Below, one piece after another: positions 30,128 to 38,391 of a DNA stretch of 64,000 nt. Every line of letters starts with the position of its first letter. The first letter of the stretch is position 1. This DNA comes from WHSW01 sp963767285 (GTDB lineage Bacteria; Actinomycetota; Thermoleophilia; Solirubrobacterales; 70-9). Location of the stretch: assembly GCA_963767285.1 (NCBI GenBank), contig CAVYDJ010000002.1, positions 186,001 to 250,000 of the forward strand, in the 5' to 3' direction. A model generated the notes under the pieces. The model worked only from the letters and a program-made list of their open reading frames with translations, searched no databases and was not told the DNA's origin. Both the position numbers and the translations under genes were made by a program.

Positions 30128-31618
30128 CTAGATCGTCGGCTTGCCGACCGCGGGTTCGGCGGTCATCGCGGTCGCCCCGACGGGTGCCGTGTCACGGGAT
30201 GGCGAGGTTACGCCGATCCCCTCCGGGCCACCCGGATACTCCTCGGGCGGGATGAACGACTCCGGATAGCCGTACATGCCGTGGGAGGAGATGTCGAGAC
30301 CCGCGACCTCCTCGGTCTCGTCGACTCGCAGCCCGATCGTCTTCTTGATTGCGAAGAAGACCCCATAGGACAGCGTGAACACGAGCAGGAACGTGGCCGC
30401 GACGCCGACCGCCTGGACGGCGAACTGCCCGACCGTCGACCCGAGCTCCGCATCGCCGATGATCCCGTACCAGACGCCGGGAGCGGCGCCCTCGAGGATC
30501 AGGCCCGGGGCGGCGAACAGGCCGACCGCGAGCGTTCCCCAGATCCCCGCGAGACCGTGCGCAGAGAGCGCACCCACCGGGTCATCGAGGTGCTTGTCGA
30601 TCGCGTAGACCCCGTAGACGACGATCATGCCGCCGACGAAGCCGATGATCGGCGCCGCCCAGAACTCGACGTAGCCCGACGGCGCGGTGATCGCGACCAA
30701 ACCTGCGATCGCGCCGTTGCCGGCCATGCCGACGTCGACGGACTTCGTCTTCATGTAGGAGAACATGCACGCCGCCACCACGCCGGCCGCCGCGGCCAGC
30801 TGGGTGTTGAGCGCCACCTCCGCGAAGAAGTTGTCCGCCGTGCCGAACGTCGACCCGGCGTTGAACCCGTACCAGCCGACCCAGAGGATCGCCACGCCGA
30901 GGCCGACGAGCGGCATCGAGTGGCCTGGGATCGCGCGCGGCCTGCCTTCGGCGTCGTACTTGCCGATCCGCGGACCGAGCAGCAGCAGCGCCGCGAACGC
31001 TCCGACCGCGCCCGTGAGGTGGACCACCGACGAACCGGCGAAGTCCATGACCGGCTTGCCGCCGATGTCGGCCAGCAGGCCACCGCCGTAGACGCCGTGA
31101 GCGACCAGCGGGTAGATCACCGCGCCGAACACGAGGGCGTAGATCGCGTACGCGGCGAACTTGATCCGCTCCAGGGTCGTGCCCCAGACGATCGCCAGCG
31201 ATACGGCGCAGAACAGCATTCCGAACAGCATCAGCGCCGTCTCGCCGCCGCCAACCTCCACGCCGCCGACCATCTGGCCGGTGTGGAAGAAGAAGCCCTC
31301 GTCGCCGAAGATCTTGTTTCCGCTCAGGGATGAGATCCCGAACCCGACCGCCCACCACGCAAGGGTCACCACCGCGAGGTTTACGAGCACCTTCGCGACG
31401 CCGGTTCCGACGTTCTTCTGCCTCGAGAATCCGATCTCCAGCAGCAAGAAGCCGGCTTGCATGAACAGCACGAGCACGCACGCGACCATCACCCAGGTGA
31501 CGTTGAGCTCGCTGGTGAGCGAGTTGATCGCCCCCTGGCCCTGAGCCAGAGCCGTCCCGGGCACAACGAGAAGCGCGGCAAGCGCGGCAATCGCGCCCAA
31601 GCCCACCCTCTTTGTCAT
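30128..31618 (-). CDS. amtB: Ammonium transporter (Amt family)
   Basis: A 496-aa ammonium channel with a signal peptide-like N-terminus (MTKRVGLGAIAALAALLVVPG...ALAQ) and 11 TM helices. Family blocks are MQAGFLLLEIGFSRQKNV, DFAGSSVVHLTGAVGA, then WVGWYGFNAGSTFG, with the pore His in the VVHLTG and SAHGLAGIWG segments. The long C-terminal tail after TM11 (GLRVDETEEVAGLDISSHGMYG) contains the region that PII contacts. ATG 31618 is preferred over ATG 31624 because AGGAGG is then 7 nt away rather than 1. Followed by the PII gene after 14 nt. Confidence 0.93.
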   Translation of the reverse strand: MTKRVGLGAIAALAALLVVPGTALAQGQGAINSLTSELNVTWVMVACVLVLFMQAGFLLLEIGFSRQKNVGTGVAKVLVNLAVVTLAWWAVGFGISSLSGNKIFGDEGFFFHTGQMVGGVEVGGGETALMLFGMLFCAVSLAIVWGTTLERIKFAAYAIYALVFGAVIYPLVAHGVYGGGLLADIGGKPVMDFAGSSVVHLTGAVGAFAALLLLGPRIGKYDAEGRPRAIPGHSMPLVGLGVAILWVGWYGFNAGSTFGTADNFFAEVALNTQLAAAAGVVAACMFSYMKTKSVDVGMAGNGAIAGLVAITAPSGYVEFWAAPIIGFVGGMIVVYGVYAIDKHLDDPVGALSAHGLAGIWGTLAVGLFAAPGLILEGAAPGVWYGIIGDAELGSTVGQFAVQAVGVAATFLLVFTLSYGVFFAIKKTIGLRVDETEEVAGLDISSHGMYGYPESFIPPEEYPGGPEGIGVTSPSRDTAPVGATAMTAEPAVGKPTI

Positions 31619-31767
31619 TTCCATGCCTCCTAGCCGCCGGCCCCTCAGGAGCGACGGTAGCTTCCACCAATCGCGACCAAGGTCGCAGGCGTGAGGGCCG
31701 GGTTGCTTATCCCGGTGTCGAAATTTCGGCAGCGACCGCTTGTACCGGCGGTCGAAACGCGAGGTGC

Positions 31768-32646
31768 TCAGGCGTGGACAGTCGAAACAGTCGCTGTCGA
31801 GCCGACGGGCACTTCCGCGCCCTCGGCCGCGAGTTGGAGCTGCGTCGCGTCGCCGCCCATCCGCGTCCAGTCGGAGCTGGCGGTCGCGCCGAAGTCGTCG
31901 AGGAACTCGTCGGAGTGCAGCGGATCGTGGTGGAACATCAGCAGGCGCCGCGCCTCGACCCGGCGCGCGAACGTGAGTGTGTCGGAGAGCGCCGAGTGCC
32001 CCCAGCCGACGTGGCCCGGGTACTCGTCGTCGGCGTATTGGCAGTCGTGGATCAGCATGTCGACGCCCCTGGCGAGATCGAAGCCCGAGATCCACTCCGG
32101 CTCGAGGCCCTCGAGCGGCGTGCCCAGCGCCGGCTCGTGGTCGGGAATGTAGGCGAGCGTCGTTTCGCCGTCGGTGACCCGGTAGCCGAGCGTCGGACCG
32201 CGATGGGTGACCGCCTCGGCGCGGATCGTTGCGCCCCCGATCTCCCACTCGGTCGCCGGCGTGTCGCGGAACGAGACCGAGCAGGGCAGCTCTCGCACCT
32301 CGACCGGGGAGAGCGGGGCGGAGATGTAGCGCCCGATGCGGTCCTCGAGCGACGCCTCGGGCGACGAAGGCCCCCAGATCGTGATCTCGGAGTCGGCACG
32401 AAAACAGGGCGGGAAGAACATCAGCCCCTGAATGTGGTCCAGGTGCAGATGCGTGAGCAGGATGTGGATCCGCCGGCCCGGCGTCAGGTCCATGCCGAGG
32501 TTGCGGATCCCGGTTCCCGCGTCGAGGATCAGCTCCTCGCCGCCGGCGAGGATGAGCTGGACGCACGAGGTGTTGCCGCCGTAGCGGTTCATCTGCGGCC
32601 CGGGAGCCGGAACCGATCCGCGCGCTCCCCAAACTTTCAGCTTCAC
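31768..32646 (-). CDS. MBL-fold metallohydrolase
   Basis: A 292-aa metallo-beta-lactamase-fold hydrolase. The metal site THLHLDH (HxHxDH) is at about residues 65-71, with LDAGTGIRNLG before it and further ligands in VTHRGPTLGYRV, IHDCQYADDEY and FHHDP. The MKLKVWGARGSVPAPG start and GGNTSC wording match a group related to phosphodiesterases and RNase Z-like enzymes. Start GTG 32646 overlaps the stop of an upstream PAS-domain gene (GTGA), so the sensor and hydrolase are co-translated. Several members of this group act on phosphodiesters, so a signalling role is possible but unproven. Confidence 0.85.
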   Translation of the reverse strand: MKLKVWGARGSVPAPGPQMNRYGGNTSCVQLILAGGEELILDAGTGIRNLGMDLTPGRRIHILLTHLHLDHIQGLMFFPPCFRADSEITIWGPSSPEASLEDRIGRYISAPLSPVEVRELPCSVSFRDTPATEWEIGGATIRAEAVTHRGPTLGYRVTDGETTLAYIPDHEPALGTPLEGLEPEWISGFDLARGVDMLIHDCQYADDEYPGHVGWGHSALSDTLTFARRVEARRLLMFHHDPLHSDEFLDDFGATASSDWTRMGGDATQLQLAAEGAEVPVGSTATVSTVHA

Positions 32647-33080
32647 GCGACGGCTCCGTTGCTACCAAGGGGCCAGAAGAGGATCATCGCGCCGGACGAG
32701 CCGTGCTCGGAGGCGACGATCGGAAAGGCGCTGGCCTCGATCTCCTGATTGACGCCGCCGGCGGCCTTGATCGTGAAGGTGGCGTGCGCCGGGCGTCCCT
32801 TGCGGATCGCCTCTGTCGTCTTCAGCGCGTCCACCTCCATCGGGGTGCCGCTGACGTCGAAGGGCCCGAACGCCTGCGTCCACTGCTCGGCCTCCATCCG
32901 GCCGGCCTCCTCGAACGAGCGTCCGAGCAGCGCCGCCGCGGCCTCGTTGTAGAAGACGACGGCGGCTTCGGAGTCGAGCAGGAAGCCGGGGGTCGAGATG
33001 CTGGTCAGCAGGTTGCGAGCGAGGATGAGCTCGAGCGGCTTTTGCGGTCGCGGGGTGGTCGACATCGGCTTGGCGCCCAT
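32643..33080 (-). CDS. Single PAS-domain protein
   Basis: A 145-aa protein that is essentially one PAS fold: LARNLLTSISTPGFLLDSEA as the cap and first strand, VVFYNEAAAALLGRSFEEAG typical for PAS helices, and a C-terminal sheet ending GAMILFWPL. It has no output domain and may signal through the co-translated metallohydrolase (overlap GTGA). ATG 33080 is chosen because GGTGGAAG lies just before it; the alternative ATG 33065 lacks one. The divergent gene across a 73-nt gap encodes a GGDEF/HD-GYP protein. Confidence 0.78.
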   Translation of the reverse strand: MGAKPMSTTPRPQKPLELILARNLLTSISTPGFLLDSEAAVVFYNEAAAALLGRSFEEAGRMEAEQWTQAFGPFDVSGTPMEVDALKTTEAIRKGRPAHATFTIKAAGGVNQEIEASAFPIVASEHGSSGAMILFWPLGSNGAVA

Positions 33081-33153
33081 TCTTCCACCGATCGCGCCGA
33101 TTGCCCCAGACAGCCGCTCAAGCGCACGCGTCGTGGCGTCGATATCGAAGTGA

Positions 33154-34341
33154 GTGTTTTCGGGACGCGAGATCTCCAGGCTGGAAGCGGAGCTTGCCGC
33201 GGCGCAGGCGCGAATCGCCGAGCTCGAAGCGGAGCGCGAGCGCCTCTCCCCGCACGACCCGATCTGCACCGACCTGCTCACCCTGGCCGCCTTTCGCTTC
33301 CAGCTCTCGACCGAGGTGCTGCGCGCCGAACGCTACGGCCGGCCGCTGGCGGTCGCGGTGATCGACATCGACGGATTCCGCGCCTTCAACCTGAGGTACG
33401 GCTACGGCGCTGGTGACCGGTTGCTCGCCGCCGTCGGCGCGGCGATCGCGGCCGGTAGCCGCGTCCACGACCTCGCGTGCCGGGTCGGCGCCGACGAGTT
33501 CGCGGTCATGTTTCCCGAGACCGAGCACACCGGCGCCTACGAGGCGCTGGAACGCATCCTGGACTCGCTCGAGCCCCTCGAAGCGGAAGGTGTTCGCGGC
33601 CACTCGGCCTCCGCCGGCACCGCCATGCTGGAACCGGGGCAGTCGCCGGAGGCGCTGCTCGCGGCCGCGGCCAGCGCGCTCGACCAGGCCCGCGCCGCCG
33701 GTGGCGGGAGGGCCGCGGTCTTCGCGACCACCGCCGAGCAGTCCGTCGACGCGGCCGCCGCGGCTCACGGCGACGTGATCGCCGCGCTCACCTCGGCGCT
33801 CGGCGAGCGCGACCGGTACACGGGCGATCACTCGGAGTCGGTGGTCGACTTGGCGGCGAAGATCGCCGAGTCGCTGGCCCTCGATCCGGTCCAGGTCGCG
33901 CGCGTCCGGACCGCGGCGCTGCTGCACGACATCGGCAAGGTCGGGGTCCCCGACGAGATCCTCCACAAGGAGGGGCCGCTGGACGACCGCGAGTGGGAGA
34001 TCATGCGCCAGCACCCGGTGATCGGCGAGCGCATCCTGCGCGCGATCCCCGGCATGGGGGCAATCGCCCGGGCCGTGCGCCACGAGCACGAGCGCTGGGA
34101 CGGCAAGGGCTATCCGGACGGGATCGCCGGGCGGGAGATCCCGATCGAGTCGCGGATCATCCTCGCCTGCGACGCGTACCACGCGATGGTCTCGGACCGC
34201 CCCTACCGCAAGGCGATGTCGCAGAGCAACGCGATCGCCGAGCTATCGAACAACTCAGGCACGCAGTTCGACCCCGAGGTCACCGGCGCGCTGGTCGGAT
34301 ACCTATACGGCCGCCGTCAGTCGGGCTTGACGGCCGTCTGA
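33154..34341 (+). CDS. GGDEF and HD-GYP domain protein (cyclic-di-GMP type)
   Basis: A 395-aa cytoplasmic signalling protein. A short coiled coil (7-32) is followed by a GGDEF domain with VIDIDGFRAFNLRYG (69-83) and signature GADEF (112-116; second Gly is Ala), then a short linker and an HD-GYP domain. The HD-GYP part has LLHDIGKVGVPDEIL (256-270, metal-binding His-Asp) and HEHERWDGKGYPDG (310-323). The HD-GYP half should hydrolyse cyclic di-GMP. The altered GGDEF signature may still work or may serve as a sensor. Start GTG 33154; no sensor domain or TM is present, so input could come from the divergent PAS protein (inference). Confidence 0.88.
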   Translation: MFSGREISRLEAELAAAQARIAELEAERERLSPHDPICTDLLTLAAFRFQLSTEVLRAERYGRPLAVAVIDIDGFRAFNLRYGYGAGDRLLAAVGAAIAAGSRVHDLACRVGADEFAVMFPETEHTGAYEALERILDSLEPLEAEGVRGHSASAGTAMLEPGQSPEALLAAAASALDQARAAGGGRAAVFATTAEQSVDAAAAAHGDVIAALTSALGERDRYTGDHSESVVDLAAKIAESLALDPVQVARVRTAALLHDIGKVGVPDEILHKEGPLDDREWEIMRQHPVIGERILRAIPGMGAIARAVRHEHERWDGKGYPDGIAGREIPIESRIILACDAYHAMVSDRPYRKAMSQSNAIAELSNNSGTQFDPEVTGALVGYLYGRRQSGLTAV

Positions 34342-34372
34342 GTGATCGCGGCCCGACCGCGATCGAGGATCT

Positions 34373-34522
34373 TCAGCCCTCGAGCTTCCCGATCTTGAAG
34401 ATCTTCGTACCGCAGTCCGGGCACGTACCCTGGATCGCCGGCCGGCCGTTCTTCATCGTGACCTGCTGGGGATCCTGGATTTCGACCTTCTTACGCTCTT
34501 TCACGCAATAACCCTCAGGCAT
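34373..34522 (-). CDS. DUF5679 small zinc-ribbon-like protein
   Basis: A 49-aa protein found by reading the minus strand: it starts MPEGYCVKERKKVEI, continues VTMKNGRPAIQGTCPDCGTK, and ends IFKIGKLEG. The VTMKNGRPAxQGxCPxCG pattern is that of DUF5679. The usual first CxxC (YCVKCR) is reduced to one Cys (YCVKER), while the second, CPDC, is intact, so metal binding may be lost or need dimerisation. ATG 34522 is preceded by AGGAGAGG. It converges on the GGDEF/HD-GYP gene. Function unknown; often found in actinobacterial and archaeal genomes. Confidence 0.8.
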   Translation of the reverse strand: MPEGYCVKERKKVEIQDPQQVTMKNGRPAIQGTCPDCGTKIFKIGKLEG

Positions 34523-34641
34523 CGAGCCTCTCCTTTCAGGGCAGTTGGCGCGACCGTAGACCAGTCGTCGGACGCACGCACGGAAAGTTAGTGTGTTTAG
34601 TCACAATCAGTCGTGAGCGTGCGTGAGCTGTCCATGGCAGG

Positions 34642-35538
34642 ATGCGGCGCGTGATCGCCCGAACCTGCGCCCGGATCGCGGACTCGAACCGCTTCCAGAT
34701 GTTCATCATGGGTGTGATCGTCGCCAACGCGGTGACGCTCGGACTGGGGACGTACGACTTCTCCTCGGGCGTCGAATCGCTGCTGACCACGCTCGACGAC
34801 GTCTTCCTCGGGATCTTCGTGGTCGAGCTCGCGATCCGGATCACCGCCTTCGGCAGCCGGCCGCAGGATTTCTTCAAGGACGGCTGGAACCTGTTCGACT
34901 TCATCGTCATCGGGCTCGCCTTCCTGCCGGGGATCCGCGACAACGTCACCCTGCTGCGTCTCGCGCGCCTCCTGCGGGTCGTGCGGGTCGTGAGCGTGAT
35001 GCCCGACCTGCGGGTGCTGCTGCGCGCGATGGTGCGCTCCCTCCCGCCGATCACCAGCCTCGCCCTGCTGACCCTGTTGCTGATGTACGTCTACGGGATG
35101 GTCGGCTGGATCCTCTTCCACGAGGAGATCCCAGAGGAGTGGGGCAACGTCGGCGAGTCGATGCTGAGCCTGTTCCAGATCCTCACGCTCGAGAACTGGC
35201 CGCAGTACCTCGACGCCGGCCAGGCGGTCCACCCGGCGTCGTGGATCTTCTTCGTCTCCTACGTCCTGATCGCCTCGTTCCTGGTCATCAACATCCTGAT
35301 CGCGATCATCATCAACTCGATGGACGAGGTCCACTCGGCGGAGCGCGCCGCCGCACGCGCCGAGATCGACGGCGAGATCGCGGACAGCGACGGCTCGATC
35401 GCCGACCGCCTCCGCGAGATCCGCCACATCGTCGACAAGCTCGAGACCCAGCTCGAGGAGGGGGGCGACGACAGCGTCGCTGAAGGCGCCCGCTCGGTCT
35501 CCAAGCGCCCCACCAAGGGCGGGCGCATGCGGGCCTGA
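34642..35538 (+). CDS. Single-domain voltage-gated cation channel (NaChBac-like)
   Basis: A 298-aa six-TM ion channel. S4 is recognisable as LLRLARLLRVVRVV (104-117) with Arg every third residue (106, 109, 112, 115). S5 and S6 flank a pore loop FQILTLENWPQYLD (178-191), and S6 is VINILIAIIINSMDEV. After S6 comes a C-terminal coiled coil (AERAAARAEIDGEIAD, LREIRHIVDKLETQL). The filter reads TLENWP where NaChBac has TLESWA, so selectivity could differ. Start ATG 34642 lacks an obvious ribosome-binding site; GTG 34651 is an alternative. Confidence 0.9.
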   Translation: MRRVIARTCARIADSNRFQMFIMGVIVANAVTLGLGTYDFSSGVESLLTTLDDVFLGIFVVELAIRITAFGSRPQDFFKDGWNLFDFIVIGLAFLPGIRDNVTLLRLARLLRVVRVVSVMPDLRVLLRAMVRSLPPITSLALLTLLLMYVYGMVGWILFHEEIPEEWGNVGESMLSLFQILTLENWPQYLDAGQAVHPASWIFFVSYVLIASFLVINILIAIIINSMDEVHSAERAAARAEIDGEIADSDGSIADRLREIRHIVDKLETQLEEGGDDSVAEGARSVSKRPTKGGRMRA

Positions 35539-35548
35539 GCGGCTCTCG

Positions 35549-36058
35549 CTACTGGTTGTCGGAGTCCGAGCCGCCGGAGTCCGTGGTCGGCGGCGGCGCG
35601 GTCTCGATCGCGTTGACGTCGTTCTGGAGGTCGGTGATCTGGCCGCGCAGCTCCTCGATGTCGTCCTTGGCGACATCGAGCTCGGAGTCGGAGGTCCGCT
35701 GGGTCGACGCGAGCGTCGCGACCCGCGCCTCGAGCTCGTCGATCCGGTCGTTGATCGAACCGATCGTGTCCTCGGTCGCCTGCGACGCCTCCTTGTTGCT
35801 CGCCGAGAGCTGGTCGCGCAGCGACGCGACCTCCTCCTTGGTCGCGCTCTCGTCCTTGGCGCTGGTCGCCAGCACGACGCCGACGATGCCGGCCGCGAGG
35901 GCGAGGACGATCGCGAGCCCACCGGCGATGCTGCGAATCCCGAGCTTGCGGTCGATCTGGGCGACCCAGGCGCGCAGGCCCTCGACCTGCTGCTCGATCG
36001 GTTCGGGCTGGACCACCGGCTGCGAGCCGGTCGGGGTCTTCGGGGGGCCTGCTTCCAC
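35549..36058 (-). CDS. Membrane-anchored coiled-coil protein
   Basis: A 169-aa protein: Pro/Gln-rich cytoplasmic start, then one TM (about 48-66), and an extracytoplasmic coiled coil to the end (EEVASLRDQLSASNKEASQ; RIDELEARVATLAS; DIEELRGQITDLQNDV) with a short acidic Ser/Asp tail. The start is GTG 36058 with TACGAT 7 nt upstream. It converges on the channel gene, whose product also ends in a coiled coil, but there is no evidence of interaction. No family assigned. Confidence 0.65.
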   Translation of the reverse strand: MEAGPPKTPTGSQPVVQPEPIEQQVEGLRAWVAQIDRKLGIRSIAGGLAIVLALAAGIVGVVLATSAKDESATKEEVASLRDQLSASNKEASQATEDTIGSINDRIDELEARVATLASTQRTSDSELDVAKDDIEELRGQITDLQNDVNAIETAPPPTTDSGGSDSDNQ

Positions 36059-36065
36059 GGCGGGG

Positions 36066-36071
36066 ATCGTA
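36066..36071 (-). promoter_or_regulatory. Leaderless -10 box of coiled-coil membrane gene
   Basis: TACGAT on the minus strand ends 7 nt before GTG 36058. Confidence 0.5.
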
Positions 36072-36077
36072 GATAGA

Positions 36078-36455
36078 TCAGGAGGGCGGCAGCGGCACCG
36101 CCACCTCGCCGTCGGCCGGCTCGAGCGGCCGGCCCTCCGTCTTCCAGGCGGCGATTCCCCCGCCCAGGTTGTGGGCCTCGTAGCCGGCCTCGCGGAATGC
36201 CGCCGCGGGCATCGACGAGCGGTTGCCGCTGCGGCAGTAGAAGATGACCGGCCGATCGCGGTCGATCTCCTCGGCGTGCGCGGTGAGCTCGTTCATCTCG
36301 ACGTTGCGCGCGCCCTCCAGGTGCCCGGCGGCGAACTCGTAGTCGCGCCGGACGTCGATCAGCGTCGCCCCGGCTGCGATCAGCTCGGCCGCCTCGGCGG
36401 GCGAGATCGCGTACGGCTGCGGCTCCGCCGGCGCGGCCTCTGACTCGTCGCTCAT
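36078..36455 (-). CDS. Rhodanese-domain protein
   Basis: A 125-aa single rhodanese domain, a sulfur-carrier or sulfurtransferase fold. Catalytic Cys74 sits in the loop FYCRSGNRS (72-80), preceded by TLIDVRRDYEFAAGHLEGA (31-49), with the CH2-type ending GYEAHNLGGGIAAW. A short Ala/Pro-rich start comes first. ATG 36455 is taken because upstream sequence in this frame is antisense to the thiolase gene region. It diverges from a thiolase gene 57 nt away. Confidence 0.85.
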   Translation of the reverse strand: MSDESEAAPAEPQPYAISPAEAAELIAAGATLIDVRRDYEFAAGHLEGARNVEMNELTAHAEEIDRDRPVIFYCRSGNRSSMPAAAFREAGYEAHNLGGGIAAWKTEGRPLEPADGEVAVPLPPS

Positions 36456-36512
36456 CGCAACATCATTACCATCTGCGCCCCTCCCAACCGACCGCAAGGA
36501 GCACACAAACAC

Positions 36513-37673
36513 ATGCCCGAAGCCGTGATCGTCGACGCCGCCCGCAGCCCGATTGGGCGCGCTTTCAAGGGATCCCTGGCCCAACTTCGCCCCGAGGAGA
36601 CCGCCGCCTTCATCGTCGACAAGCTGCTGGAGCGCAACCCCGACGTCTCGCCGTCGCTGATCGAGGACGTCTACTGCGGCTGCGGCATGCCGCAGGGCCT
36701 GCAGGGCTTCAACGTCGCTCGCATCATCGCGCTGCTGTCCGAGCAGCTGCCCCAGGAGGTCACCGGGACGACGATCTCGCGCTATTGCGCCTCCTCGCTC
36801 GACGCGATCCGCCACGCCGCGAACGCGATCAAGGCCGGCGAGGGCGATGCCTACGTCGCCGCCGGGGTCGAGTTCGTCTCCCGCTTCAACGAGGCGACCG
36901 AGCCCGCCCGCGTCGATGACCGCAACCCGAACCTGATCGGCGAGAACGGCCAGCCGAACGCCTACATCGACATGGGGCTGACGGCGGTCAACGTGGCGAA
37001 GAAGTACGAGGTCAGCCGCTCCGACATGGACAAGTACGCGCAGCGCTCGCAGGAGCTCGCGGTGCAGTCGCAGGAGGACGGGTTCTTCGACCGCGAGATC
37101 GTGCCCGTGAAGGACCAGGACGGCAACGAGGTCGCCAAGGACGACGGGCCACGCGCCTCGTCGACGCTGGAGAAGCTCTCCGAGCTGCCCGAGGCGTTCG
37201 GCGACGGCGGCGTCACCGCCGGCAATTCGTGCCCGCTCAACGACGGCGCCGCCGCGGTGCTCGTCATGTCCGACACCAAGGCGAAGGAGCTCGGCCTGAC
37301 GCCGAAGGCGCGGCTGGTCAGCGCGGCGACCTGGGGCAACGAGCCCGAGTACATGGGCGTCGCCCCGATCGGCGCGATCAAGAAGGTCCTCGACCGGACC
37401 GGGATGACGATCGACGATGTCGACGTGGTCGAGCTCAACGAGGCGTTCGCCGCCCAGGTGATCCCGATCATGGCCGAGTGCGACATCCCGCTCGAGAAGA
37501 TGAACACGCACGGCGGCGCGATCGCGCTCGGCCACCCGTTCGGGATGACCGGCGCCCGGATCATGACCACGCTGCTGAACGTGATGGAGACCGACGATCA
37601 CGCGGTCGGGCTGGAGACGATGTGCGTCGCCGGCGGCCAGGGCGAGGCGATGATCGTGGAACGCCTGAACTAA
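36513..37673 (+). CDS. Acetyl-CoA C-acyltransferase (thiolase)
   Basis: A 386-aa thiolase that cleaves 3-ketoacyl-CoA to acetyl-CoA, the last step of beta-oxidation. Nucleophile Cys92 is in ISRYCASSLDA. The later motifs are HGGAIALGHPFGMTGAR, with catalytic His, and CVAGGQGEAMI with the second Cys. The N-terminal VIVDAARSPIGRAFKGSL is typical of FadA/AtoB-like enzymes. AAGGAG (36498-36503) lies 9 nt before ATG 36513. No hydroxyacyl-CoA dehydrogenase is adjacent, so the substrate range is open. Confidence 0.9.
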   Translation: MPEAVIVDAARSPIGRAFKGSLAQLRPEETAAFIVDKLLERNPDVSPSLIEDVYCGCGMPQGLQGFNVARIIALLSEQLPQEVTGTTISRYCASSLDAIRHAANAIKAGEGDAYVAAGVEFVSRFNEATEPARVDDRNPNLIGENGQPNAYIDMGLTAVNVAKKYEVSRSDMDKYAQRSQELAVQSQEDGFFDREIVPVKDQDGNEVAKDDGPRASSTLEKLSELPEAFGDGGVTAGNSCPLNDGAAAVLVMSDTKAKELGLTPKARLVSAATWGNEPEYMGVAPIGAIKKVLDRTGMTIDDVDVVELNEAFAAQVIPIMAECDIPLEKMNTHGGAIALGHPFGMTGARIMTTLLNVMETDDHAVGLETMCVAGGQGEAMIVERLN

Positions 37674-37688
37674 CGCTGGGGGGCGGGC

Positions 37689-38294
37689 ATGGACCTCGTC
37701 CCCACCCTCATTTCCAGCGGTTGGGCGTCCGGCGTCAACGCCTGGGCGACGGTGCTCGTGCTCGGACTGATGGGACGGGCCGGGATCGGCACCGAGGCGG
37801 TCCCGGAGCAGCTCGAGCAGACCCCGGTCCTGGCCTTCTGCGGGGTCATGTACCTGGTCGAGTTCGTCGCCGACAAGGTGCCGCTCTTCGACAGCGTCTG
37901 GGACGTCGGCCAGACCTTCGTCCGGCCGGCGATCGGCGCCTGGGTCGGGTACGAGTTCGCCGGCGCCGACGGCGCGTCGAGCTTTGACCAGGCGGTCGCG
38001 GGAGCCGGAACCGGGGCCCTCGCCCTGGTCAGCCACGGGGTCAAGGCGACCGTTCGGCTCGGGATCAACGCCTCACCGGAGCCGTTCACGAACATCGCCG
38101 CGAGCGTCGGGGAGGACTTCGCGGTCGCCGGGGTGACCGCGCTCGCGCTTCAGCAGCCCGAGCTCGCGGCGGCGATCGCGATCGTGCTCCTGCTCACCGG
38201 GATCGCGCTGGCAGTTCTGGTCTGGAAGGGCGTCCGCCGCGCCTGGGCGCTGGTCCGCGAGCGTTACGGGCGCGGGGCTGTGGCGCCGCCATGA
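37689..38294 (+). CDS. DUF4126-like membrane protein
   Basis: A 201-aa membrane protein with five or so hydrophobic segments. SGWASGVNAWATVLVLGLMGR opens the protein, followed by FVADKVPLFDSVWDVGQTFVRP and then GAGTGALALVSHGVKATVRLG and NASPEPFTNIAASVGED, wording typical of DUF4126. Function unknown. It starts 15 nt after the thiolase stop with a GGGGGGCGGG ribosome-binding stretch and ends 4 nt before a strong terminator hairpin. Confidence 0.75.
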   Translation: MDLVPTLISSGWASGVNAWATVLVLGLMGRAGIGTEAVPEQLEQTPVLAFCGVMYLVEFVADKVPLFDSVWDVGQTFVRPAIGAWVGYEFAGADGASSFDQAVAGAGTGALALVSHGVKATVRLGINASPEPFTNIAASVGEDFAVAGVTALALQQPELAAAIAIVLLLTGIALAVLVWKGVRRAWALVRERYGRGAVAPP

Positions 38295-38298
38295 AAAA

Positions 38299-38324
38299 GG
38301 GCGGGCGTCTGTCGACGCCCGCCC
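38299..38324 (+). terminator. Hairpin terminator after DUF4126 gene
   Basis: An 11-bp perfect stem (38299-38309 with 38314-38324) and loop TGTC, 4 nt past the stop and preceded by an A-run. It could stop transcription from both convergent genes. Confidence 0.75.
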
Positions 38325-38343
38325 CGTCCCGTTCATAGACCGC

Positions 38344-38391
38344 GCACGCCCGCAGGCGAAGCCGAGGACGTGGCGCGATTTGTTGTTCTAA
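38344..38391. repeat. Intergenic repeat element, copy B
   Basis: Near-copy of 13835-13879 (GCACGCCCG, GCCGAGGACGTGG, GTTCTAA in the same order and nearly the same spacing). Here it lies between convergent genes and its right end contains the stop codon of the minus-strand lipoprotein gene. Confidence 0.55.
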
